A stretch of DNA of 64,000 bases, from NCBI RefSeq assembly GCF_014191355.1, contig NZ_JACHWM010000019.1, positions 62,001-126,000 of the forward strand, written 5' to 3'. A program made the translations under genes and the position numbers. The notes below the pieces were generated by a model, which did no database searches, was not told where the DNA came from, and saw only the letters and a program-made list of their open reading frames with translations. This DNA comes from Methylobacterium sp. R2-1. GTDB taxonomy: Bacteria > Pseudomonadota > Alphaproteobacteria > Rhizobiales > Beijerinckiaceae. Shown piece after piece: positions 25,315 through 33,155 of this stretch. How positions within the stretch are numbered: the stretch's first letter is position 1; every line of letters starts with the position of its first letter.

Positions 25315-28049
25315 GGCTCACCGTCAACGGCATGACCCAGGAGGCGGCCCCGCGGCCGGGCCAATGCCTGCGCACCACCTTGCGCGATCTCGGCTGGTTC
25401 GGGGTCAAGAAGGGCTGCGACGCGGGCGATTGCGGCGCCTGCACCGTCCATCTCGACGGCCAGCCGGTCCATGCCTGCCTCATGCCCGCCTTCCGGGCGG
25501 AGGGACGCAGCGTCACCACGATCGAGGGGCTGGCCGGCCCCTGCAGGTCTGGGGAGGGCGTGCCGGCGGAGTTCCATCCGATGCAGGCGGCGTTCCTGGC
25601 CGCGCAAGGCTTCCAGTGCGGCTTCTGCACGCCGGGCATGATCATGACGGCGGCCGCCCTCGACGCGAGCCAGCGGCAGGATCTCGGCACCGCGTTGAAG
25701 GGCAATCTCTGCCGCTGCACCGGCTACCGGGCGATCCGCGACGCGGTGGCCGGGATCACCCATGTCGATCCGGGAGGCGAGGGCGACCCGATCGGCCGCA
25801 ACCTGCCGGCGCCGGCCGCGGCCGAGACCGTGAGCGGGCACGCCCGTTTCACCTTCGACGCGGCTGTCGATGGCCTGCTGCACCTCAAGGTGCTGCGCTC
25901 GCCCCATCCGCACGCCCGCATCGTCGCGATCGACCGGTCCGCGGCGCTCGCCGTGCCCGGCGTGGTGGCAGTGTTCACCCACGCCGACGTGCCGCGGCGC
26001 CGCTTCTCCACCGGCCGCCACGAGGACCCGCGGGACGACGCCGCCGACACGCTGATCCTCGATTCCGTCCTCCGCTTCGTCGGCCAGCGGGTGGCGGCGG
26101 TGGTGGCCGAGAGCGAGGCAGCGGCCGAGGCCGGCTGCGCGGCGCTGCGCGTCACCTACGAGGTCCGTCCCGCCGTCGTCGATCCGACCCTGGCACTCGC
26201 CGCGGACGCGCCTCTGGTCCATGACGGCGCCGACCGGCCCGGCGAGGACGCGCCGCCGCTCCACGCCCATCCGAACCTCGCGGCGGAAGTCCACGGCGGG
26301 GTCGGCGACGTGGCGGCGGGTTTGGCAGAGGCTCACCACGTCTACGAGGGCGAGTACCATTCGCAGCGGGTCCAGCACGTTCATCTGGAGACCCATGGCT
26401 GCCTCGGCCTCATCGACGCCGACGGGCGCCTTTCCTTGCGCAGCTCGACCCAGGTGCCGTTCCTGACCCGCGACGCGCTCTGCGCCTTGTTCGAACTGCC
26501 CCCCGACCGGGTGCGGGTCTCGTGCGGGCGCGTCGGCGGCGGGTTCGGCGGCAAGCAGGAGATGCTGACCGAGGATCTCGTGGCGCTGGCCGTGCTGCGG
26601 CTCGGCCGTCCGGTGAAGTGGGAACTGACCCGCCAGGAGCAGTTCATCGGCACCACCACGCGCCATCCGATGCGGGTGCGGGTGAAACTCGGCGCCACCC
26701 GCGACGGGCGGCTGACGGCCATGGCGCTGGACGTGCTCTCGAACACCGGCGCCTACGGCAACCACGCGGGCGGGGTGATCCATCACGGCTGCAACGAGGT
26801 GCTCGCCGCCTATACCTGCCCGAACAAGCGGGTCGACGGATACGCGGTCTACACCCACACCCTGCCGGCCGGGGCGTTTCGCGGCTACGGCCTGAGCCAG
26901 ACCATCTTCGCCATGGAATCCGCCCTCGACGAACTGGCGCGGATGGTCGGCCTCGACCCCTACGCGCTGCGCCGCCGCAACGCGATCCGGCCGGGCGAAC
27001 CGATGATCTCCAACAGCCTGGAGCCGCACGACGTCGCGATCGGCTCCTACGGCCTCGACCAATGCCTGACCCTCGTCGAGGCGGCGATGCGGGCCGATCC
27101 GGGCGAGCCGCCGCCGGGGCCGGACTGGCGGGTCGGCAGCGGCATGGCGATGGCGATGATCGACACGATCCCGCCGCGGGGCCACTTCGCCGAGGCGCGC
27201 CTGCGGCTGGAGGCCGACGGCAGCTACACCGCGCAGGTCGGCACCGCCGAGTTCGGCAACGGCACCGCGACGGTCCACCGCCAGATCGCGGCGAGCGCAC
27301 TCGACACCGATCCCGCACGGGTGCGGATCGCCGGGGCCGACACCGATGGGGTCGGGCACGATACCGGCGCCTATGGCAGCACCGGCACCGTGGTCGGCGG
27401 GCAGGCCGTGCTGAGGGCCGCGCGAGCCCTGGCGCGGGCGATCCTCGTTGCGGCGGCCGAGCGGATGAGTACCGATCCGGCCGCCTGCCGCCTCGCGACC
27501 GACCGTGTCGAGACGCCGGCCGGGCCGGTGCCACTCGCCGACCTGGGGCCGATCGAGGCAGCGGGCCACGCCGAGGGCAGCCCGCGCTCGGTCTCCTTCA
27601 ACGTCCAGGCGTTTCGCGTCGGCGTGCATCCGCGCAGCGGCGAGGTCCGCATCCTGAAAAGCGTCCACGCGGCGGATGCGGGCTGCGTCATCAACCCGAT
27701 GCAGTGCCGCGGCCAGATCGAGGGCGGCGTCGCCCAGGCTCTCGGCGCGGCGCTCCACGAGGAGGTGATCGTGGACGGAGCCGGCCGCGTGGTCACGCAG
27801 ACCTTGCGCGGCTACCCCATTCCGACCTGCGCCGGCGTGCCGGTGACCGAGGTGCTGTTCGCCGACACCCGCGACCGGATCGGGCCGCTCGGCGCCAAGT
27901 CGATGAGCGAGGCGCCCTTCAACCCGGTCGCCGCCGCACTCGCCAACGCCATCCGCGACGCCACCGGCGCGCGCCTCACCGCGACGCCCTTCCGGCCGGA
28001 CCGGATCTTTGCGCAGGTCATGAACGCGGTGACGGTGGGGGAGGGGTGA
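25311..28049 (+). CDS. Fused 2Fe-2S/molybdenum xanthine dehydrogenase-type protein
   Basis: A 912-residue fusion of two normally separate subunits. Residues 1-155 are the iron-sulfur part with GCDAGDCGACTVHLDG, CGFCTPGMIMTAAAL and CRCTGYRAI. Residues 165-912 are the molybdenum part, with a hammerhead domain, GRVGGGFGGKQEMLTEDL, PAGAFRGYGLSQTIFAME and a C-terminal KSMSEAPFNP with the catalytic-type glutamate. The FRGYG motif resembles purine hydroxylases. The gene directly precedes a purine permease, which supports hypoxanthine/xanthine oxidation as the role, but this is inferred. The start is GTG 25311. No XdhC chaperone is adjacent. Confidence 0.88.
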   Translation: MRLTVNGMTQEAAPRPGQCLRTTLRDLGWFGVKKGCDAGDCGACTVHLDGQPVHACLMPAFRAEGRSVTTIEGLAGPCRSGEGVPAEFHPMQAAFLAAQGFQCGFCTPGMIMTAAALDASQRQDLGTALKGNLCRCTGYRAIRDAVAGITHVDPGGEGDPIGRNLPAPAAAETVSGHARFTFDAAVDGLLHLKVLRSPHPHARIVAIDRSAALAVPGVVAVFTHADVPRRRFSTGRHEDPRDDAADTLILDSVLRFVGQRVAAVVAESEAAAEAGCAALRVTYEVRPAVVDPTLALAADAPLVHDGADRPGEDAPPLHAHPNLAAEVHGGVGDVAAGLAEAHHVYEGEYHSQRVQHVHLETHGCLGLIDADGRLSLRSSTQVPFLTRDALCALFELPPDRVRVSCGRVGGGFGGKQEMLTEDLVALAVLRLGRPVKWELTRQEQFIGTTTRHPMRVRVKLGATRDGRLTAMALDVLSNTGAYGNHAGGVIHHGCNEVLAAYTCPNKRVDGYAVYTHTLPAGAFRGYGLSQTIFAMESALDELARMVGLDPYALRRRNAIRPGEPMISNSLEPHDVAIGSYGLDQCLTLVEAAMRADPGEPPPGPDWRVGSGMAMAMIDTIPPRGHFAEARLRLEADGSYTAQVGTAEFGNGTATVHRQIAASALDTDPARVRIAGADTDGVGHDTGAYGSTGTVVGGQAVLRAARALARAILVAAAERMSTDPAACRLATDRVETPAGPVPLADLGPIEAAGHAEGSPRSVSFNVQAFRVGVHPRSGEVRILKSVHAADAGCVINPMQCRGQIEGGVAQALGAALHEEVIVDGAGRVVTQTLRGYPIPTCAGVPVTEVLFADTRDRIGPLGAKSMSEAPFNPVAAALANAIRDATGARLTATPFRPDRIFAQVMNAVTVGEG

Positions 28050-28056
28050 CGGCGTG

Positions 28057-29397
28057 ATGGACATGAAGCGCGACCCGGCCGCGGCGCCGCCGAACCTGTT
28101 GGAGCGCCTGTTCAAGCTGGAGGCGCACGGCACCAATGTGCGCACCGAGCTGCTGGCGGGGCTCACCACCTTCCTCACCATGGCCTACATCGTCTTCGTC
28201 AACCCGAGCATCCTGGCGGATGCAGGCATGCCGAAGGGCTCGGTTTTCGTGGCGACCTGCCTCATCGCCGCTCTCGGCTCGCTGGTTATGGCGTTCGTCG
28301 CCAACTGGCCGGTGGCGTTGGCGCCGGGGATGGGGCTCAACGCCTATTTCGCCTACGTCGTCGTCCAGGGCATGGGCTATACGTGGCAGGCGGCTTTGGG
28401 CGCGGTGTTCATCTCCGGCCTCTGCTTCCTCGCCGTGACGCTGACGGGCCTGCGCGGGATCATCGTCGAGGGCATCCCGCGCTCCATGCGCATCGCGCTC
28501 ACCGTCGGCATCGGCCTGTTCCTCGCGATCATCGCGCTCAAGAACGCGGGCGTGGTGGCCTCCAACCCCGCCACCTTCGTGACGCTGGGCGACCTGCGCC
28601 AGCCGGGGACGGTGCTCGCCGCGCTCGGCTTCCTGATGGTGGCGGTGCTCTCGGGGCGGCGGATCAAGGCGGCGCTGCTCCTCACCATCCTGACGGTGAC
28701 GGGCCTGAGCTTCGTCTTCGCCGGCAACGCCTTCCAGGGCCTCGTCTCGGCGCCGCCCTCGATCCTGCCGACGCTACTTGCTCTCGACATTTCCGGCGCG
28801 CTGACCGGGGGGCTCGTCAACGTCATCCTCGTGCTGTTCCTGGTCGAGCTGTTCGACGCCACCGGCACGCTGATGGCGGTGGCCAGCCGCGCCGGGCTCC
28901 TGCCGGAGACGGGGCGCTCGCCCCGGCTCGACCGGGCATTGATGGCCGATTCCGCTGCGATCTTCACGGGTTCGCTGCTCGGCACATCGAGCACCACGGC
29001 CTATCTCGAGAGCGCCGCCGGGGTGGAGGAGGGCGGGCGCACCGGGCTCACCGCGGCGACGGTGGCCGTGCTGTTCCTGGCCTGCCTGTTCTTCGCGCCG
29101 CTGGCGGGCTCGGTGCCGGCCTACGCCACCGCGCCGGCCCTGTTCTACGTCGCCTGCCTGATGCTGCGCGACCTGACCGCCCTCGACTGGAACGACCTCA
29201 CCGAGGTGATCCCGGCCTGCGTCACCGCGCTTCTGATGCCGTTCACCTACTCCATCGCCAACGGCGTCGCCTTCGGTTTCATCACCTACGCCGTCCTGAA
29301 GGCGCTGACCGGCCGCGCCCGCGAGGTGAAGCCGGTGGTGTGGGTGATCGCGGCCGTGTTCCTGTTCAAGTTCGTCGAGACCGGCGGGGCGCACTGA
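28057..29397 (+). CDS. Purine (guanine/hypoxanthine) permease, NCS2 AzgA-type
   Basis: A 446-residue inner-membrane proton symporter for purines. It has about 12-14 hydrophobic segments and AzgA-type motifs: RTELLAGLTTFLTMAYIVFV near residue 27, APGMGLNAYFAYVV at about 90, LFDATGTLMAVASRAGLL at about 265 and GTSSTTAYLESAAGVEEGGR at about 307. The latter two contain conserved substrate-binding residues. A GGGGGAGGGG ribosome site lies ten bases before ATG 28057; GTG 28054 is an alternative. It is only seven bases after the fused oxidase, so uptake and oxidation of purines are probably one operon. Confidence 0.9.
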   Translation: MDMKRDPAAAPPNLLERLFKLEAHGTNVRTELLAGLTTFLTMAYIVFVNPSILADAGMPKGSVFVATCLIAALGSLVMAFVANWPVALAPGMGLNAYFAYVVVQGMGYTWQAALGAVFISGLCFLAVTLTGLRGIIVEGIPRSMRIALTVGIGLFLAIIALKNAGVVASNPATFVTLGDLRQPGTVLAALGFLMVAVLSGRRIKAALLLTILTVTGLSFVFAGNAFQGLVSAPPSILPTLLALDISGALTGGLVNVILVLFLVELFDATGTLMAVASRAGLLPETGRSPRLDRALMADSAAIFTGSLLGTSSTTAYLESAAGVEEGGRTGLTAATVAVLFLACLFFAPLAGSVPAYATAPALFYVACLMLRDLTALDWNDLTEVIPACVTALLMPFTYSIANGVAFGFITYAVLKALTGRAREVKPVVWVIAAVFLFKFVETGGAH

Positions 29398-29542
29398 TCG
29401 GCGCGGGCACCTTCACAGCGCCGCCCCATCTCAACGCGGCCGGTGGCATGATCCGTCAACGAATCCCCGCCAGGATAGGCGGCATCCACGCCCGCCGGGC
29501 CCGAACGGCACGGGCCTTGGATACCGGCCATGGATACCGGCG

Positions 29543-29773
29543 ATGATCAAGCGCACCGGCATCGCGATCCTTCTCGGCCTGGGCAGCTTCGCCCTTGGCA
29601 GCGTCATCGCGCGGGTGACGGAGAAGGACGGCCCTCGCTCCGCCGGGGCGTCGGAGGCCCCGCCCGCGCTGCGCCACATCACGCAGTATCCGCCGCCCGT
29701 GCCGCCGAAGCCCGCCCAGGAAAAGCCCGTCCAGGAAAAGCACGCCAAGAACGCGCCATCTTCAGGCCGCTGA
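29543..29773 (+). CDS. Small single-pass membrane protein
   Basis: A 76-residue protein with one hydrophobic segment (residues 6-24, GIAILLGLGSFALGSVIAR) and a proline/lysine-rich tail containing a repeated AQEKPVQEK element. No domain was recognised. Its end overlaps by 12 bases the end of the convergent monooxygenase gene. It may be an expressed small membrane protein; the evidence is composition only. Confidence 0.5.
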   Translation: MIKRTGIAILLGLGSFALGSVIARVTEKDGPRSAGASEAPPALRHITQYPPPVPPKPAQEKPVQEKHAKNAPSSGR

Positions 29774-30793
29774 GCGCCCGGGTCGGGCTTGCGCCGCCAG
29801 AGCGCCATGTGCCTCGGCGAGGATCGCGTAGGAGGCGAGCCGCGCCCCGTGATCGTAGACGGCCGAGGCCACCATCACCTCGTCAGCGCCGGTCTCGGCC
29901 ACCAACGCCTCCAGCCCGGCGCGGACGGTCTCACGCGAGCCGACCAGAGCGCGCGCCAGCATCCGCGAGGCCTGTGCCTTCTCCGACGGGCTCCAATACG
30001 CCTCGATGTCGTCGATCGGCGGGGGCAGGAGGCCGCGGGTGCCCCTCACCAGCCGGGTGAATTGCTGCTGCGCCGTCGTGAACAGGCGCCGCGCCTCCGC
30101 GTCGGTCTCCGCCGCCACGACGTTGACGCCGACCATGGCGTAGGGCCGCTGCAACTGCTCGGACGGCTGGAAGCGGGCGCGGTAGGCCTCCAAAGCCGGC
30201 AGCAGCGCATCGGGTGCGAAATGCGAGGCGAAAGCGTAGGGCAGGCCGAGCATGCCGGCGAGTTCCGCCCCGAACAGGCTCGAGCCGAGGATCCAAAGCG
30301 GCACCTTGAGCCCCGCCCCGGGCACCGCCTGCACCGCCTGCCCCTCCCGCACCGGGCCGAACAGGGCCTGCAATTCGAGCACGTCCTGGGGAAACCGCTC
30401 TGCCGAACCGAGGTCGCGGCGCAGCGCGCGGAGCGTCATCCCGTCGGTGCCCGGCGCCCGGCCCAAGCCGAGATCGATCCGGCCCGGAAACAGCGATTCC
30501 AGCGTGCCGAACTGCTCGGCGATCACCAGCGGCGCGTGATTGGGCAGCATGATCCCGCCCGCCCCGACACGGATGCGGCTGGTTCCAGAGGCTACGTGGC
30601 CGATCACCACCGCCGTGGCGGCGCTCGCGATGCCGGTCATGTTGTGGTGCTCGGCGAGCCAGAAGCGGCGATAGCCGAGCCCCTCTGCGTGCCGGGCGAG
30701 ACTGACGCTGTTGGCCAGCGCCTGTCCCGGCGTGGCGCCCTCCGGGATAAAGGCGAGATCGAGGACGGAGAGGGGAGGCAGGGAGGAGGACAT
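29762..30793 (-). CDS. LLM-class flavin-dependent oxidoreductase
   Basis: A 343-residue luciferase-like monooxygenase of the MsnO8-type group, common in Proteobacteria. Motifs are LSVLDLAFIPEGATPGQAL at the N-terminus, YRRFWLAEHHNMTGIASAAT, RVGAGGIMLPNHAPL, and SLFPGRIDLGLGRAPGTDG. I chose the ATG at 30793 (MSSSLPPLSVL); the frame runs on to 30910 without protein-like sequence. The substrate is not known for this group. It is transcribed away from the small-peptide unit that starts at 30976. Confidence 0.87.
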   Translation of the reverse strand: MSSSLPPLSVLDLAFIPEGATPGQALANSVSLARHAEGLGYRRFWLAEHHNMTGIASAATAVVIGHVASGTSRIRVGAGGIMLPNHAPLVIAEQFGTLESLFPGRIDLGLGRAPGTDGMTLRALRRDLGSAERFPQDVLELQALFGPVREGQAVQAVPGAGLKVPLWILGSSLFGAELAGMLGLPYAFASHFAPDALLPALEAYRARFQPSEQLQRPYAMVGVNVVAAETDAEARRLFTTAQQQFTRLVRGTRGLLPPPIDDIEAYWSPSEKAQASRMLARALVGSRETVRAGLEALVAETGADEVMVASAVYDHGARLASYAILAEAHGALAAQARPGRSAA

Positions 30794-30899
30794 CAGGGAG
30801 TCGCACACTTTCGCTTCGCGCCCGCGGGCGGAAAAATCTGTTTCCCCTCGATGCGGACAGATCGTGTGCAGGACGGCCCGGCGCAAGGAAGAAAGGGGG

Positions 30900-30929
30900 T
30901 TGCGCGACACGTGCGAACCATCCTAGCCT
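30900..30929 (+). promoter_or_regulatory. Candidate promoter for the small-peptide unit
   Basis: TTGCGC (30900-30905) and TAGCCT (30924-30929) are separated by 18 bases, upstream of the peptide-coding ORF. The match to consensus is only fair. Confidence 0.3.
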
Positions 30930-30975
30930 CTCCTTATCGGCGCTGCGGCGCCGCCCTGAGACAAGGAGGTCGGCC

Positions 30976-31047
30976 ATGAGACATCACGGCATCACCGGCT
31001 CCCCCGCGCGCACCGCTGACGCGGATCAGGATACGCCACCCAACTAG
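30976..31047 (+). CDS. Possible 23-residue leader peptide or small protein
   Basis: A short ORF, MRHHGITGSPARTADADQDT followed by PPN, preceded by a near-perfect AAGGAGG ribosome site six bases before the ATG. The ribosome site is stronger than those of most real genes here, which is why the ORF is listed. About 105 bases downstream lies a strong intrinsic terminator, and a GC hairpin lies between. The arrangement is that of a leader peptide with an attenuator, or of a short peptide-coding RNA. No homologue is recognised. Confidence 0.4.
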   Translation: MRHHGITGSPARTADADQDTPPN

Positions 31048-31152
31048 AATCGGCAGGGATAGTGGCTCCCTAACGCTGCGACAGGTCGAGTTCCCCCGCC
31101 GGTCCGAGGGCGGGGCGGCAGCTCCCACCGCGCGCGAGAGTGTGGCCCCTGC

Positions 31153-31184
31153 AAAAGCCCGTCGGCGAAAGCCGGCGGGCTTTT
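31153..31184 (+). terminator. Strong intrinsic terminator
   Basis: A 14-bp stem (31153-31166 with 31171-31184, one G-T wobble) has a GAAA tetraloop and a T-rich 3' side continuing to 31189. It ends a transcript of about 200 nt that would begin upstream of the 30976 ORF. No long gene lies between the ORF and the terminator. Confidence 0.85.
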
Positions 31185-31375
31185 CCTTTGAGGGCAGGCG
31201 CATCGGGGAAACTCCTCCTACCCTCCGCTCCAGAGAAGCCCGTAGGCAACGTGCGGAGAGAGGCCGCTCTGCACCGATAGAAGCGAGATTCCCGCTCCAC
31301 TCGAACCGTGAGCATCCCTGCGGCGCGAGGCTTGCACAAGCGTCATCCGACCCGTTGCTCGGAGACCGGCGCCGG

Positions 31376-31600
31376 ATGCCTCTCTTCCATTTCGAGCTGT
31401 GCCGGAACGGTCGGACGATCGGGCCGACGGAGACGCGCGACTGCCCCGATTGCGGCATGGCCTTCCGCGCCGCCCGCGAGATGATCCGCATCTTGCGCGA
31501 GGCCGACACCCTTCCGAACGGCGCCCGCGAGCACACGCTGCGGGTCAGCTACGTCGATCACTCGATGCTGTTCGACCTGCCGTTCAACCTGGGGATCTGA
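31376..31600 (+). CDS. Small DUF6894-like protein
   Basis: A 74-residue protein beginning MPLFHFELCRNGRTIGP, which follows the plan of the DUF6894 family common in Methylobacterium: an FxF strand, a helix with DCGMAFRAAREMIRIL, and a final strand REHTLRVSYVDHSMLFDLPF. The family function is unknown. The start at 31376 is set by homology-like N-terminal sequence; the frame is open further upstream. Two further proteins of this type occur at 38599 and 45958. Confidence 0.6.
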   Translation: MPLFHFELCRNGRTIGPTETRDCPDCGMAFRAAREMIRILREADTLPNGAREHTLRVSYVDHSMLFDLPFNLGI

Positions 31601-31711
31601 GGCTGCTCGGCCGGAGGATCGAACAGCGCCGCGGGCTTCGCGAGAGCAAGCCCGCCTTCCCATCCAAGCCGCCCGGGACGAGGGCGAGGGTCGGCGGCCC
31701 GTCCGGAGGGG

Positions 31712-32881
31712 TCAGCCCTTCCAGTTCTTCAGTGCGGCAAACGGGCTGCCGGAGTGGTCAGGGGGCGGGGGGTTGAGCACCGGCTCGACCTGGGCAACCG
31801 CGTCCTCTCGCGAATGGGCATTCCCGTTCGGCAGCTTGCCGCCGGCAGCGTCACGGTGACCGCCGCCGCGGAAGGCACGGGCGCCGTCGAGAGCCGTGCC
31901 GTCGATGGAGCGGAACGAGAGCGTGCCCGCCCGCTGCACGTTGACGACCCGCTTGGCCCGGCCCGCCTCCATCACTTGGTCGGAGACTCGCTGGAAAGTG
32001 CCGGAATCGAGGCCGAAGGAGAGCAGCGTCCCGTCCGAGAGGGGTTGGAACAGCGCGTCCGAGCGGGCGAGCGCCCGGGCCAGCCGCTGGCGCGCGGTGA
32101 GTGTTGGATCGTCGCCCGCCTCCCCGGCGAGGAGGCCGTCCACGAGGCCGGCGCGGATTTCGCCCGAGCGCCGCTCCAGTTCGGCCGGGGTAGAGCCCGC
32201 CCGCAGCAGGCTCGCCGCCGCCATCAGCAGGTCGGAGACGAAGCGGTCGTGCCAGGGGTGGCCCGCCGGCACCAGGGTCGAGACGCTGTCCCAGAACATC
32301 TCGTCGAGGGCGAGCCCGCCGGCAAAGGCCGGCTCGCCCTTCTTCCACAGGTCGAGGGCCTCCACCGCCTCGATCAGCGTCGCGAGGTCGGCGGCTGCCG
32401 CCTCCTCCGGCACCTTCGGCTCGGGCGCGTAGAGGCCGCGCTGGTCGTGAGCCATCCGCGTGGCGCAATGCGCCTCGTCGATGAGCACGAACACCTCCGG
32501 ATCGCTCAGGTCCGCCCGCAGCAGCCCCGTGCGGTCCGGATCGGGTCCGATCTCAAGGTTCTGGCGCTTGAGCTGATCGATTGAGGAAGCGTGGTGATCG
32601 AGGACCACGAGGCGGTGGCGCGCCTCTTCCGCCCGGCCTCGATTCATCGCGGCGAAGCGGCGCAGGAAGGCGATGGTCGGCTCCTCCAGCCCGAGATCGG
32701 TCATCAGCAGCGTCTCGGGGGCCGCCGTGCCGCGCAGGCGCTTCAGCTCGTCCTCCACCACCGGTCCGACATCGGAATAGCGGGCGACGTGCACCACCCG
32801 CGACACCGCCGCGAAGGCGGCGGCGACCGTCGTGGCACCGTAGCCGTCGAGGTCGTGATGGGAGATCTGCGTGACGATCAT
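31712..32881 (-). CDS. DHH-family phosphoesterase
   Basis: A 389-residue DHH/DHHA1 phosphoesterase. The metal-binding motifs are visible as THISHHDLDGYG-type sequence at the N-terminus (ISHHDLDGYGATT), TDLGLEE at about 61 and VVLDHHAS at about 91. The DHHA1 substrate-binding motif is FRGGGHRDAAGG near residue 345. The family includes NrnA nano-RNases, pApA phosphatases and c-di-AMP phosphodiesterases; which applies cannot be settled here. I chose ATG 32881 since the upstream 20 codons do not look like protein. It is divergent from opgG. Confidence 0.85.
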   Translation of the reverse strand: MIVTQISHHDLDGYGATTVAAAFAAVSRVVHVARYSDVGPVVEDELKRLRGTAAPETLLMTDLGLEEPTIAFLRRFAAMNRGRAEEARHRLVVLDHHASSIDQLKRQNLEIGPDPDRTGLLRADLSDPEVFVLIDEAHCATRMAHDQRGLYAPEPKVPEEAAAADLATLIEAVEALDLWKKGEPAFAGGLALDEMFWDSVSTLVPAGHPWHDRFVSDLLMAAASLLRAGSTPAELERRSGEIRAGLVDGLLAGEAGDDPTLTARQRLARALARSDALFQPLSDGTLLSFGLDSGTFQRVSDQVMEAGRAKRVVNVQRAGTLSFRSIDGTALDGARAFRGGGHRDAAGGKLPNGNAHSREDAVAQVEPVLNPPPPDHSGSPFAALKNWKG

Positions 32882-33155
32882 CGGCAGAAATCTCGGTTCA
32901 AGGCTGGACAGGAGGCTCGCGGGACGCGAGACGGCGGGCACCGCTGACGCGGCGTGCGAGGTGCGAGCCTCTTACGCCGGGCGGCCCCGAAAGGTCCACG
33001 GGCCTTCGGCGGCTCCGACGCCCGGTGCGCTCCGCATCAGCCGGCCGCGGCGGCCGATGCACGGCGACGACCGGGCAAACTCGGCAACCTTAACGCCCGG
33101 TTCAGGCGTTGAGATTCTTTCTGCAACCGTTCTTCATCCCAAGTCCGGCGAGGGC

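Noticed and set aside
24132..28181. Very long minus-strand open frame (about 1349 codons)
   Set aside because: It is antisense to the two oxidoreductase subunits, has low-complexity arginine/alanine/histidine composition and no domain; a high-GC shadow frame.
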